64,000 nt of DNA from Methylomonas sp. (GCF_023228165.1 NZ_JALOBS010000003.1:124001-188000), one strand, 5' to 3'; numbered from the stretch's first letter, positions 1 to 9,800 are shown. The notes: generated by a model from the sequence alone, not told the origin. Numbers and translations are program-made.

Positions 1-616
1 ATTTGCCTGCGCTGATGGTAGATAAGCGTACCCTCAAGCCGATCAAGGGGCGCACGTTTAGCTTGGCTGCTTCCGCAATGATCAGTGCCAATTCAGAGGG
101 CTTTTCGATAACTATGAATACCGACAAACCCATCAGTTGCCCCATTAAGGCCATGCGGATATACAGCCTGTCCTTGTAACCGTTGCAAACGATGGTGCCG
201 CCGGGCTTAGCCAGACCCAGAATCGCCAGCAACTCCGGCTTACTGCCGGCTTCCAGGCCGATGTGTTCGGCGGAGACGATGCTTTCGACCACATTGCCTT
301 GTTGATTGACTTTAATCGGATATACCGGAGTGTAATGGCCGCTGTAATCATGGGCTAGTCTGGCCTGATCGAAGGCCTGTTGTAGTCGGCGAATGCGATC
401 GGGCAAAATATCGGTAAACCGTACCAGAACCGGAAAGTGTAAGCCTTTGTTTTGCAAGGCCTTGGCAATATCATGCAAATCGATCTCGGTGGTACAGTCG
501 GTTTGCGGCTTGACACTGACATGGCCCTGCTCGTTAATGGAAAAATAACCGCTTCCCCATTGTCGGATAGCATAAAGCTGTTTGGATTGTTCAATCGACC
601 ATGATGGTGTTTGCAC
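1..616 (-). CDS. speA: Biosynthetic arginine decarboxylase, 5' part (runs off the window)
   Basis: This is the N-terminal ~205 residues of a PLP-dependent arginine decarboxylase, which makes agmatine for polyamine synthesis. Recognisable SpeA features are an early WGSGYFSINEQGHVSV stretch, the PLP-lysine motif VYPIKVNQQGN, then GLEAGSKPELLAIL and VCNGYKDRLYIRMAL, in the same order as E. coli SpeA. No ATG fits the conserved N-terminus. The best start is GTG at 616-614, preceded by AGGAG five bases upstream, which gives a protein beginning MQTPSWSIEQ. The gene is divergent from speE with only 86 bp between the starts, so the two polyamine genes probably share a control region. The C-terminal two thirds lie outside the window. 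Confidence 0.9.
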   Translation of the reverse strand, partial: MQTPSWSIEQSKQLYAIRQWGSGYFSINEQGHVSVKPQTDCTTEIDLHDIAKALQNKGLHFPVLVRFTDILPDRIRRLQQAFDQARLAHDYSGHYTPVYPIKVNQQGNVVESIVSAEHIGLEAGSKPELLAILGLAKPGGTIVCNGYKDRLYIRMALMGQLMGLSVFIVIEKPSELALIIAEAAKLNVRPLIGLRVRLSTISAGK

Positions 617-702
617 GCACGCTCCTAAAGGACTGTCATAAAGGTGCGGAAATTCTAAAGTATAATGGCGACGCTTATATGACTTTTTACAGGACTTTCA
701 TC

Positions 703-1548
703 ATGCTCGACGATCAATGGTTCAGCGAAGCGCAAATTGCCTCCGGTACCGGCTTTTCTTTAAAAATCACTCGCAAGCTGCACGAGGAGCAATCCGAGTT
801 TCAATTTCTGGAAATTTACGAGACCGAGCAGTTTGGCAACCTCATGGTAATCGATGGCTGTACCATGGTGTCTACCCGCGACAACTTCTTCTATCACGAG
901 ATGATGAGTCACCCGGTGTTGTATACTCACCCTAATCCGAAAAAGGTCTGGATCATCGGCGGCGGCGATTGCGGGACCCTGCGGGAAGTTCTGAAACATC
1001 CGCATGTTGAGCAAGCGGTACAAATCGATATCGACGAACGGGTGACCCGGTTGGCCGAGATTTATTTTCCGGAATTATGCGAGTCCAATAACGATCCGCG
1101 TGCCGATTTGAAATTTATCGACGGTATCAAATGGGTGAAAGATGCGCCGCCCAATAGTGTCGATATCATTATTGTTGACAGTACCGACCCGGTCGGTCCG
1201 GCGGAAGGCTTGTTTAGCGCCGACTTTTATAAAGACTGTTTTAATTGTCTGACCGAAAACGGCATTGTGGTACAGCAAAGCGAATCGGCGCTGTTGCACA
1301 TGAAAATTCTGAAGGAAATGCGCGACGAGATGCTGGCAGGCGGTTTCACGCACCTGCAAACCGTGTTTTTTCCACAATGTATTTATCCTTCAGGCTGGTG
1401 GAGTGCTACGATGGCCGGCAAAAGGGCACTTTCCGCATTTCGTGAGCAAGATGCGTCCGATAAAAGTTTTGATACGGTTTATTACAATAGCGATATACAT
1501 AAAGCCAGTTTGGCAATGCCGGAGTTTTTTAAGAAGGCCTTTGCATAA
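703..1548 (+). CDS. speE: Spermidine synthase (polyamine aminopropyltransferase)
   Basis: Transfers aminopropyl from decarboxylated S-adenosylmethionine to putrescine. The 281-residue product has the family's N-terminal beta domain (LEIYETEQFGNLMVIDG, YHEMMSHPVL) and a Rossmann methyltransferase-like core with IIGGGDCGTLREVLKH and the catalytic-site motif DSTDPVGPAEGLF. The start at 703 (MLDDQWFSEA) fits the family length and has AGGA eight bases upstream; an in-frame ATG at 679 is possible but would add residues the family lacks. The glycine-rich loop reads GGGDCG where GGGDGG or GGGDGA is more usual. The gene pairs with divergent speA, so arginine-to-spermidine conversion is encoded together. 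Confidence 0.93.
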   Translation: MLDDQWFSEAQIASGTGFSLKITRKLHEEQSEFQFLEIYETEQFGNLMVIDGCTMVSTRDNFFYHEMMSHPVLYTHPNPKKVWIIGGGDCGTLREVLKHPHVEQAVQIDIDERVTRLAEIYFPELCESNNDPRADLKFIDGIKWVKDAPPNSVDIIIVDSTDPVGPAEGLFSADFYKDCFNCLTENGIVVQQSESALLHMKILKEMRDEMLAGGFTHLQTVFFPQCIYPSGWWSATMAGKRALSAFREQDASDKSFDTVYYNSDIHKASLAMPEFFKKAFA

Positions 1549-1927
1549 CAGGTATATAGAATAATCCGGCGCATCAGTCGGATTATCGTCTGGCAGTGCT
1601 GACAGTTTTGTCAGTACTGGTCACGATTGGCAGTCGTCAGAATGCTCAACATGGATCATTTTATCGAACCGTATTCGCCAAGTTTGGCGTTGATGGTGCG
1701 GCATATACTAAGAAAATTATGTAGCCGCATAATTAATCATTTAAAAACAGGCTGTTATGGAATGTCTGTTAAACTATGGGACTTACTAAGCTTTGAAGTA
1801 AATAAATCGCTAAGTACAATTGACGGATATGGCACGTTAATCGCTTTACTCAATTGGTCAGCAGGTAGTTATTTGGTTTGTTAACCACCTGATGCGATTA
1901 ATAATAATGAAAAAATAGGTATAGGTA
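1549..1927. other. Intergenic stretch after speE
   Basis: Two hairpins directly follow speE. The remaining ~300 bases contain an 85-codon open frame beginning with TTG at 1627, but its predicted product has no recognisable motif, no credible ribosome-binding site and an irregular composition. I do not call it a gene. The DNA becomes A+T-rich from about 1700. Confidence 0.4.
1561..1619 (+). terminator. Tandem hairpins downstream of speE
   Basis: The first hairpin is an exact 8-bp inverted repeat, ATAATCCG (1561-1568) with CGGATTAT (1579-1586). The second has a 10-bp stem with one G-U pair, CAGTGCTGAC (1594-1603) with GTCAGTACTG (1610-1619), around the loop AGTTTT. Neither is followed by a strong T run, so they may act as 3'-end protecting structures or weak terminators. 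Confidence 0.45.
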
Positions 1928-2119
1928 ATGATAAAGATCAAAGCTTTCAATGTTGTATTAACGGCGGCCGCATTTGCGGCGTTGTTCCTATTGTTACCCG
2001 CTGAAAAAGACGATGCAGGCGCTACCGAGCAAAAGCCTCAGGCATACTCAACTCAAAAAGGCGTTACGCAGAAAGCGAATCAGCAAACAATCAGAGGACA
2101 TTTTTTACGCTCGGCTTGA
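1928..2119 (+). CDS. Small secreted peptide, unknown function
   Basis: A 63-residue product with a charged N-terminus (MIKIKAFN), a hydrophobic core (VVLTAAAFAALFLLLP) and then a polar Gln/Thr/Lys-rich tail without cysteines. This pattern is that of a signal peptide or single membrane anchor. A purine-rich AGGTATAGGT stretch lies just before the ATG. I do not recognise a family. It stands alone between speE and a convergent gene. It could be a small periplasmic protein or a non-functional frame; the signal-like N-terminus is the only real support. Confidence 0.4.
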   Translation: MIKIKAFNVVLTAAAFAALFLLLPAEKDDAGATEQKPQAYSTQKGVTQKANQQTIRGHFLRSA

Positions 2120-2204
2120 GAAAATTTAGTGTAAGAGAGGGAATCCGCAGCGACAAAGACACATCCAAGTAGATAGAACTTCAAACCCTATGGGCTGGAT
2201 TTGA

Positions 2205-2222
2205 TGTTAATTTTCATTAACA
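2205..2222 (-). terminator. A+T-rich hairpin after the methyltransferase gene
   Basis: Exact inverted repeat TGTTAAT (2205-2211) and ATTAACA (2216-2222) with a four-base loop, about ten bases beyond the stop codon of the minus-strand methyltransferase gene. The stem is short and A+T-rich and no T run follows, so the terminator call is weak. Confidence 0.3.
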
Positions 2223-2231
2223 GCCTGTAGG

Positions 2232-2849
2232 TTATTTGACCGCCCGAATCAATTTAATCATGTCGCTACTGTTAGGGTCGATGAAAATGCTGCGAAACTG
2301 ACAGGCTTGAACATTTTTCACGGTTTGCCGGTTAATGTTGGCACCGACCAAGCGGACTATTAGCGGATTTAGCAAATTCATCAATGCAGCCATGAATTTA
2401 TTAGAGCTGAGCACATGTTCAAGCAATAATAATTGACCGCCCGGTTTTAATACCCGATAAATTTCTTTTAGGCCTTTTCTGGGCTGAGGTACCGAACAAA
2501 ACACGAAGCTGGCCACTACAGTATCGAAGCTGTTATCCGCATAGCAAAGTGATTGCACATCGATTAAATCCAAATGGACGTCCAGCTGTTTGCGTTCGCG
2601 TTTCTTGTCCGCCTGTTCCAGCATTTTTGGGCTAAAGTCTATCGCTGTGATGCGAGCCTGGGGTGGATAAAAACTAAAGTTTTTCCCGGTACCCACCCCT
2701 ACTTCCAGAATGTGTTGGCCTTCCGCCATGGCCCAAAGTTTTTTGCGTAAACGGCGAAAAATCAGGCCTTCCAGAAAACCTTCCAGACCATCGAACCAGG
2801 GCGCCAACCTATCGTAGCGTTTGCGAATTTTGTCGCCGTTAACCGACAC
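2232..2849 (-). CDS. Class I SAM-dependent methyltransferase
   Basis: A 205-residue methyltransferase of the Methyltransf_11/UbiE type. The SAM-binding motif I is ILEVGVGTGKNFSFYP, followed by ITAIDFSPKMLEQA (motif II), DNSFDTVVASFVFCSV and the post-motif YRVLKPGGQLLLLEHV. The C-terminus (RLVGANINRQTVKNVQ) resembles small-molecule or lipid methyltransferases, but the substrate cannot be read from sequence. The start is probably GTG at 2849 (MSVNGDKIRKRYD), with GGAAAT upstream, only two bases from the stop of the Tim44-like gene at 2852. The two genes are therefore a tight pair. Confidence 0.85.
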   Translation of the reverse strand: MSVNGDKIRKRYDRLAPWFDGLEGFLEGLIFRRLRKKLWAMAEGQHILEVGVGTGKNFSFYPPQARITAIDFSPKMLEQADKKRERKQLDVHLDLIDVQSLCYADNSFDTVVASFVFCSVPQPRKGLKEIYRVLKPGGQLLLLEHVLSSNKFMAALMNLLNPLIVRLVGANINRQTVKNVQACQFRSIFIDPNSSDMIKLIRAVK

Positions 2850-2851
2850 GC

Positions 2852-3802
2852 TTATATTTCCAGTTGCTGGATGCCGTCTAAAAACCATTTGGATTGTTTG
2901 CTATTGATGGGCTTAATGAAATGCCACACTTCCCGCACTTGTTCGGTATCGCTTTCATCTTCCCGCATGATGCAATCGAACAACACCACGGCTTCCAATT
3001 CATTGCCCGCTTCGCGAATTTCCAGCAATTCCGGCATGACTTTTAACACTTCGGTTTTGTTACTGGCACCGGACGCTTTTAACTGATCCTGGATTTCCGC
3101 GAAGACTTTATCGGTGGTCAGGCCGCGAATAGCGGCGAGATCGGCGCTGTCCCACGCGGATTGTAAATAACGAAATGCACTTTCGGCGCCGGCTAAAAAT
3201 GCGGCTTGATCGAAATCGGCAGGCACATCGAAAGCAGGCGCATTAAAACCGGCAGCGTTTGCGGAGGCATTTTTTCCGAACAACAGGTCGGTATTAAAGC
3301 CGGTTTTACTTGAGTCTTCAGTCGGGGGACTGTTGAAACCGGTAGCGCGATTTTGGTCGGAATTACTGTTCCTACCGTAAGCAGTGTCGGCTGAAGGTTG
3401 AGACTGGCGGGCTTTGGAAGCGAACAAGCGCATCAGCAAATAGGCGATGCCGGCAAATACCAAGATATCCATAAAATTGATGTTTTCAAAGGCGCCGCCA
3501 AAAAACAGCGAGCCCAGCAAACCGCCGAGTGCCAATCCGCCCAGCATACCCATTAATCCGCCTCGACCGGCCCAGCTTTGCCGAGCGGCTTGGTTTTTAG
3601 CGGCCGCTTGTTGCTGGCTGGCGGAACGGACTGGCTGGCTGGCGGCTGGCGATGTTGAACGTTTATAAGGCGCGCTAAAGTTTGGCCTGCTGCCGAACGA
3701 ACCGCCGCCGCCAAAACGTTTGGCCTGAGCTTCCTGGATACCCGCCATCAGCAAGGTCAAGGTGAAAAAGATAGAAGCCAGAATACGGAGTTTTGTGTTC
3801 AT
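2852..3802 (-). CDS. Tim44-like domain protein
   Basis: A 316-residue exported or membrane protein. It has a signal peptide (MNTKLRILASIFFTLTLLMA), a Gly/Ser/Ala/Gln-rich low-complexity segment (about residues 30-85), a Gly-Leu-rich hydrophobic segment (GGLMGMLGGLALGGLLGSLFF) and a second membrane segment (FMDILVFAGIAYLLMRLFA). A C-terminal Tim44-like domain of about 130 residues includes QSAWDSADLAAIRGLTTDKVFAE. Proteins of this architecture are common in Proteobacteria as predicted inner-membrane proteins of unproven function; mitochondrial TIM44 shares the C-terminal fold. It overlaps or abuts the methyltransferase gene and is divergent from the metal-efflux operon. Confidence 0.85.
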   Translation of the reverse strand: MNTKLRILASIFFTLTLLMAGIQEAQAKRFGGGGSFGSRPNFSAPYKRSTSPAASQPVRSASQQQAAAKNQAARQSWAGRGGLMGMLGGLALGGLLGSLFFGGAFENINFMDILVFAGIAYLLMRLFASKARQSQPSADTAYGRNSNSDQNRATGFNSPPTEDSSKTGFNTDLLFGKNASANAAGFNAPAFDVPADFDQAAFLAGAESAFRYLQSAWDSADLAAIRGLTTDKVFAEIQDQLKASGASNKTEVLKVMPELLEIREAGNELEAVVLFDCIMREDESDTEQVREVWHFIKPINSKQSKWFLDGIQQLEI

Positions 3803-3942
3803 AATGTTTGTTGCCTGGTTAAGAAAACGTAAAACGATTAGTTAGGGCACTAACAGTAATTTCAAGTAGAATAGCCTTTCGTTGTTATCACTACAATACT
3901 GCAGAGTATTTAAACTCATACCGAGACATCCTGAATCCCGTA

Positions 3943-4335
3943 ATGGTTGCACTGATTCGTCAATTTTTAGTCCTGATACTAGTGTTACTGCAATTTGCAG
4001 CGCCGCTGGTGCATGCGCACATTGGCGAATCCAACGCTGTTCAGGGCTTGCACCTGCATGAGTTTGAAAATCTGCATTTGCAACAAACCGGGACCTTTGC
4101 TCAAGCAACGCTCGATCATATCAGTTGTGTGCAGTCGGTCATTGTAGAGCTCGGTTCGGCGGTTAAGCTGCAATCGTCCGCTGATGAGTTTATTGCAAAT
4201 TGTTATCCGCACAGCGATAGCCTGGGTTTAGTAGCTCAACCATTGCTGAAAGTGATTAACTTTTCGCCTCACGAGGCAGGAAACCTGATTGAGCCTGCAT
4301 ACAAGCAACACCCCTGCCGCGCCCCTCCCGTCTAA
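3943..4335 (+). CDS. Small secreted His-rich protein at the head of the metal-efflux operon
   Basis: A 130-residue protein with a signal peptide (IRQFLVLILVLLQFAAPLVHA) immediately followed by a His-rich segment (HAHIGES, LHLHEFENLHLQ). Small exported proteins of this kind often precede czc/cus-type operons and are thought to be periplasmic metal-handling proteins. No domain name can be assigned with confidence. It lies 88 bp upstream of czcC on the same strand, separated by two hairpins, so it is probably the first gene of the operon. The start at 3943 gives a good signal peptide; the upstream ribosome-binding site is poor. Confidence 0.65.
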   Translation: MVALIRQFLVLILVLLQFAAPLVHAHIGESNAVQGLHLHEFENLHLQQTGTFAQATLDHISCVQSVIVELGSAVKLQSSADEFIANCYPHSDSLGLVAQPLLKVINFSPHEAGNLIEPAYKQHPCRAPPV

Positions 4336-4344
4336 TTTTCTTTT

Positions 4345-4388
4345 GGTATCAATCCGATACCGCCGTTTTATTTGACCGTTAAACGGTC
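4345..4388 (+). promoter_or_regulatory. Two inverted repeats in the leader of czcC
   Basis: GGTATC (4345-4350) pairs with GATACC (4356-4361) over a 5-base spacer, and GACCGTT (4374-4380) with AACGGTC (4382-4388) around a single base. They sit between the small His-rich protein and the czcC start at 4424. They could be operators for a metal regulator or RNA hairpins that lower expression of the downstream efflux genes relative to the first gene. Confidence 0.4.
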
Positions 4389-4423
4389 TTATCCCCCGTT
4401 TTCTTATTGTTTTGGAGTTCAAT

Positions 4424-5737
4424 ATGACAGTCTCAGGTCATATTACGTATTGTCTACCCATGGTTTGGCTAGCGGTTTTTCCTTGCCGGGCAGAGAATAT
4501 TTCGCCGCCGAACACGCTTAGTCTGTCCATACCGATTATGGCGGATGAGCAAAAACTATTGGTTGAGCATCTCGACCCGATCGAAATCGATCCGGCGCTG
4601 ACTCTGCCGCAATTGCTGGAAGAAACCCTGCAGAAATATCCCGATCGCTTGATCAACGAAGCCTTAATGCAACAAGCCGAAGCTTGGCAAATGCGAGGAG
4701 ATAGCTGGTTCGCCGGTTCCACTGTTCTGGCTATGGATTATGCCGATGATCGGATGGCCAATGACTCTGGCTCCCGCGACGCATCAGCAAATCTAGAGTT
4801 TACCGTCTGGCTATGGGGGCAGCGGGATGCAGCCCAACAGCTGGCCTACGAATCGCATCAATCGGCCAGCAAGCAATCGGTTGCCGTTCGATTGGAAGTG
4901 GCCAAATTATTGCGTGAAGCCTTATGGACCATGGCCTTGGCGGAAAACCGCCTGCAGCAGGCGCAAATCAATCTGGATATTTCCGCGCAGTTGTTGCGTA
5001 AAGTTGAACGGCGGGTAGAGCTGGGTGACTTACCCCGCGCGGATTTATTACTGGCGGAAAGTGAACATTTGCAGAATAAAACCCTTTTAGCTCAAGCCGA
5101 AGCCGAAGTCATGCATAGCCGCAAGAGCTACGCCAGTCTGACTCAAACGACCCGTTTGCCGGCAACTTACTTGGAGCAGCAGAGCAATCTGCAAGCCATT
5201 CAGCCTGACCATCCCTTTCTGGCTGCCATTAATGCCTTGATAGCCAAACAACAAGCGTCGGTAGAGTGGGCGAAAACCACTGATACGGTCAACCAACCCA
5301 AAGTGTTCCTCGGCGGTAAAACCAGCCGTAGCCAGCGCGGCGCGGAAGACATGCAAAGCGCCAGCGTCGGGGTGCTCATTCCTTTTGGGCACAGTACTTA
5401 CGATGCCCCTGAAATCGCGGCGGCCAACTTGGAACTTAATCATGTGATGGCGCAACGGGAACATCTGCTCAGGCAATTGGAAAAAGGCTTGCACGAAGCC
5501 GAGCATGCCTTGGAAGTGACAAAGGCGGAACTGGCCATTGCCCGGCAAATGAAGGACATTGCCGAGCAGCATTTCAAAATGATGCAAATCAGTTTTGAAG
5601 CTGGGGAAATCAACTTGCTGGACTTGTTGAAAGTACAGGCCCGCAGCTTGGAAGCAGTTCGCAATGCCAACGAGCAGGAAGTGAAACTACAACGCAACAT
5701 AGCCTTATATAACCAGGCAGTCGGAGTCATGCCATGA
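4424..5737 (+). CDS. czcC: Outer-membrane efflux protein, TolC/CzcC family
   Basis: The 437-residue outer-membrane channel of a tripartite heavy-metal RND pump. It begins with a secretion signal (MTVSGHITYCLPMVWLAVFPCRA). It carries the helical TolC repeats, with LTLPQLLEETLQKYP near the start of the mature part and the typical second-half motif MQISFEAGEINLLDLLKVQAR. The start is ATG at 4424 with GGAG six bases upstream. The stop overlaps the next ATG (ATGA at 5734), so translation is coupled to the adaptor gene. The substrate is presumably a divalent or monovalent metal cation, inferred from the neighbouring CzcA. Confidence 0.87.
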   Translation: MTVSGHITYCLPMVWLAVFPCRAENISPPNTLSLSIPIMADEQKLLVEHLDPIEIDPALTLPQLLEETLQKYPDRLINEALMQQAEAWQMRGDSWFAGSTVLAMDYADDRMANDSGSRDASANLEFTVWLWGQRDAAQQLAYESHQSASKQSVAVRLEVAKLLREALWTMALAENRLQQAQINLDISAQLLRKVERRVELGDLPRADLLLAESEHLQNKTLLAQAEAEVMHSRKSYASLTQTTRLPATYLEQQSNLQAIQPDHPFLAAINALIAKQQASVEWAKTTDTVNQPKVFLGGKTSRSQRGAEDMQSASVGVLIPFGHSTYDAPEIAAANLELNHVMAQREHLLRQLEKGLHEAEHALEVTKAELAIARQMKDIAEQHFKMMQISFEAGEINLLDLLKVQARSLEAVRNANEQEVKLQRNIALYNQAVGVMP

Positions 5738-6825
5738 GAACAGTCATTTTCAGCTTGTTGATTTGCTGCGCATTCAGGGTTGTTGCGCAAGATATGCAAA
5801 TCCAGATTAGTGCCGAACAAATCGATAACCTGGCTATTAAGATAGGGTCGTTGCAGCCGAGCCAGCATTTGTCGGTATTTTATGCGCCGGCTCGGGTAAC
5901 GGTACCCGTCAACCGTGACCTATTGCTGACGGCTTCGCAACCCGGTTTACTGACCCAATTACAAGCCAATATGGGAGATAGAGTGCAAAAAGGCCAGATT
6001 CTGGGGCAGATGCATAGTCCAGAGCTGGTGGCTTTGCAGCAGCAATATTTGACGGCACGTAGTAATTTACATTTGGTGAGTCTGGAGCAGCGGCGGGACA
6101 AAACCCTGCTTGCGGAAGGTGTGATAGCCGAGCGGCGCTGGCAGGAAACCCTGGCCATGCTTAGCAGTAAAGCTGCGCTTGCGGATGAAGCCAAACAGCT
6201 TTTATTGATGGCGGGTATGACGGACACGGAAATAGATAAGCTGGACAAAACCCATAAACTCAACAGTCTGTTGAGCCTGCGGGCACCCATCGATGGTGTG
6301 ATTTTAGAACGCATGGCAACCTTGGGGTCGCGACTGGCCATACAGGAGGCCATTTACCGGATTGGGGATCTGTCGGAGCTGTGGTTAGAGATTAATATTC
6401 CGCAGGAGCGTATGGATAGCTTGCATATCGGCGATTGGGTGCAGGACGAAACCGGCAAGGTACGTGCCAAAATCACCCTTATAGGACAAAGTGTGAACAG
6501 GGATAACCAAACCGTGTTGGCTCGCGCGGTGATAGAGGGGAAAGTGGAGCTGCTACGGGTTGGGCAAAATCTTAGCGTACAAATCATGCAGGGCGATAAG
6601 CAGACGGGATTTAAAGTGCCGAACACCGCCATTGCCCAATATAGCGGCAAAAGCTATGTGTTTGTGCGTAATGCGGATGGCTTTACGGTGACCGAAGTCA
6701 AGGTATTAGGCCGCCAGGATGCGGATTCATTGATTAGCGGACCATTGGCCGGGCAAGAGCAGATTGCGGTGCGAGGTGCGGTGGCATTAAAAGCCAATTG
6801 GTTGGGCATGGGTGGAGACGAATAA
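5734..6825 (+). CDS. czcB: Periplasmic adaptor (membrane fusion protein), CzcB/CusB type
   Basis: A 363-residue adaptor linking the inner-membrane pump to CzcC. A signal peptide (MRTVIFSLLICCAFRVVAQ) is followed by a split barrel-sandwich domain (ANMGDRVQKGQILGQMHSPE and APIDGVILERMATLGSRL), an alpha-hairpin between them and C-terminal beta-barrel regions ending VALKANWLGMG. No Met-rich or His-rich N-terminal metal-binding extension is visible. It overlaps czcC by four bases and czcA by one base (TAATG), so the three pump genes are one translationally coupled unit. Confidence 0.88.
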   Translation: MRTVIFSLLICCAFRVVAQDMQIQISAEQIDNLAIKIGSLQPSQHLSVFYAPARVTVPVNRDLLLTASQPGLLTQLQANMGDRVQKGQILGQMHSPELVALQQQYLTARSNLHLVSLEQRRDKTLLAEGVIAERRWQETLAMLSSKAALADEAKQLLLMAGMTDTEIDKLDKTHKLNSLLSLRAPIDGVILERMATLGSRLAIQEAIYRIGDLSELWLEINIPQERMDSLHIGDWVQDETGKVRAKITLIGQSVNRDNQTVLARAVIEGKVELLRVGQNLSVQIMQGDKQTGFKVPNTAIAQYSGKSYVFVRNADGFTVTEVKVLGRQDADSLISGPLAGQEQIAVRGAVALKANWLGMGGDE

Positions 6826-9800
6826 TGAGTTCACTTATTCGCTTTGCGCTATCGCAACGCCTGATGATGTGCCTGTTAGTGGTATTACTGGCGGGTAGCG
6901 GTTATTACGCCTTTAAATACATCCCTATCGATGCTTTCCCGGAAGTCTCGCCGACACAAGTCAAAATCATTGTCAAAGCCAACGGCATGACCCCGGAAGA
7001 AGTGGAAACCCGTATTACCGCGCCGATTGAAGTGGAGTTATTGGGTATTCCGCATCAGACCATGTTGCGTTCATTGGCCAAATACGCCATTACCGACATC
7101 ACCCTGGATTTTGAGGAAGGCACCGATATCTACTGGGCCAGACAGCAGGTGGCCGAACGCTTGAACGGCATGTGGAGTAATTTACCGCCGGGGGTGCAGG
7201 GCGGTATCGCACCGATGACCACACCCTTGGGCGAAATGTTCATGTTTGCCATCGAAGGCGGCGATTTGAGTCTGATGGAGCGCCGCACCCTGCTGGATTG
7301 GGTGTTGCGACCTGCCCTGCGCACCGTGCCGGGCGTAGCGGATGTCAATGCCTTGGGTGGATTGGTGCGAAGTTTCGAAGTGGTTCCAAACAACATGCGC
7401 ATGGCTTCGCGCAATATCAATATGAACCAGTTGACGGCGGCATTGCAATCCAATAACCGTAACGATGGCGCAGGCCGTTTGACCGAAGGCGAGGAAGCGC
7501 TGATTGTGCGCGCCGAAGGGCGAATCAAAACCGAACAGGATGTCCGGGCCATTGTGATTGCCCAAAACAACGGCCAGCCGATACGGGTAGACGATGTGGC
7601 CGAGGTGCGCATCGGTGCGTTGACACGCTACGGCGCCGTCAGCAAAGACGGCCTGGGTGAAGCCGTGACCGGAGTGATCTTGAGTTTGCGTGGCGCCAAT
7701 GCCCGGCAAACGGTGGAACATATCGAAGCCAAATTGGCGGACATGCAAGCTACCTTGCCGGAGGGTGTGAAAGTCAATGTGTTCTACAACCGGGGGGTTT
7801 TGGTTGGCAAGGCTGTGCATACCGTGACCAAAGCCTTGATGGAAGCTATCGTCCTGGTCGTGGTTTTACTGATTCTGTTTTTAGGCGATTTGCGGGCCGC
7901 GTTGACGGTGGCATTGGCTTTACCGATGGCAGCACTGGTGACTTTCATTCTGATGAAGGCATTCGGGATGTCGGCTAATTTGATGAGCCTGGGGGGCTTG
8001 GCGATAGCCATCGGTATGCTGGTGGACGGTGCGGTAGTGGTGGTGGAAAACATTATTACCCAGCTGGCCGATCATGAAAAAGCCGAGCGCCTGCCCCGAT
8101 TGCACATGATTTACCGTGCCACTCGGGAAGTCGCGGCGCCGGTTACGTCCGGCATATTGATCATCATCATCGTATTTTTGCCCTTGCTGACACTGCAGGG
8201 GCTGGAAGGCAAATTATTCGGTCCTGTCGCCATGACCATTGTGTTTGCCTTAAGCGGTTCGTTGATTTTGTCCCTGACCGTGATCCCGGTGTTGGCTTCT
8301 TTTTTGCTTACCCATGTTTCGCACGAAGAACCCTGGCTGCCGCGGCATTTGCAACGTTTATACGAGCCGTTATTAGTCTGGTGCATGGACAACAGTAAGA
8401 AAATTTTTATAACGGCGGGTGGCTTATTGGTGTTGACGGTTATAGTGTTTACCCGAATCGGCAGTACTTTTATGCCGACCATGGACGAAGGCGACATTAT
8501 CGTGCAACTGGAAAAATTGCCGTCTATCACCTTGCAGGATTCGGTTAAGTTGGACATACAAGTGCAAAAAAACATTCTCGAACACATCCCGGAAGTCGAG
8601 ACCGTGGTTTCGCGGGTGGGTACCGACGAATTGGGGTTGGACCCCATGGGCCTGAATGAAACCGATACCTTTTTGGTGCTTAAACCCAAGGACGAATGGC
8701 AGGCAGCCAGCAAAGAGGATTTGATCGAATCCATACGCCGGATCATGTCGCATACCCCGGGGATTGCTTTCGGTTTCACGCAGCCGATAGAAATGCGGGT
8801 ATCGGAAATGTTGACAGGCACTCGCGGTGACGTGGCAATCAAATTATTCGGCACCGATTTGGATATGCTGAATCTCAAAGGCGAAGAAATCGAAGCGCTC
8901 TTGCATACCATCCATGGTGCTAGTGATGTATTCATGCGTAAAAACGAAGGCATGCAATTTTTGCAATTGAGCATAGATCGGCAAGCGGCCGGCCGGTTCG
9001 GCTTGGATGCGGACAGCATCGAAAACATGCTGCGGGCGCAGATAGAAGGTGTACAGCTGGGTATCGTGCAGGAAGGCATAAAACGTACTCCGCTGCTGTT
9101 GAGAGGCGATAGCAACACGGCTAATTTCGCCAATTTGCAAATCACCCTGCCAGGTGGTGATCATGTTCCGATCACCGCACTGGCGAAAATACAGCAAGTC
9201 GAAGGCGTGGTGTCCATAGGCCGGGAAAAAGGCCAGCGATTCGTAGTGATCCGCAGCAATGTGGAAGGGCGCGATTTGGTAGGTTTTGTTGAAGAGGCGC
9301 GTAAACTGGTAGCCGAAAAAGTGTCTTTACCCACCGGATACCGGGTTGAATTCGGCGGGCAGTTTGAAAATCAACAGCGTGCCGCGGCCAGATTATCGTT
9401 GGTGATTCCGGTTTCGTTGGGCCTGATATTTTTGTTGTTGTTTACTACTTTCGGCTCGGTTAGACAGGCTGTTTTAGTGTTGGCCAACATTCCCATGGCC
9501 ATGATAGGCGGCGTGTTTGCGTTGTGGGCCTCGGGGGAATATTTATCCGTGCCGGCCTCGGTGGGTTTTATTGCGTTGTTGGGTATTGCGGTATTAAACG
9601 GTGTGGTGATGGTGAGCTATTTTAATCAGCTGTGCGCCACCGGCATGGCCGTATCCAAGGTGGTAATCGTCGGTTCGGCGCGGCGGTTACGGCCGGTATT
9701 GATGACCGCCAGTATCGCGGCTTTCGGTTTAATTCCATTGTTGTTCGCCTCCGGGCCCGGCTCTGAAATACAGCGGCCATTGGCTATTGTGGTAACCGGC

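Noticed and set aside
1627..1884. 85-codon open frame after speE
   Set aside because: TTG start without ribosome-binding site, no motif and irregular composition; it overlies the downstream end of the hairpin region.
8111..9145. 344-codon minus-strand frame inside czcA
   Set aside because: Antisense shadow of a clearly conserved RND pump gene; Ser- and Met-rich product without domain.
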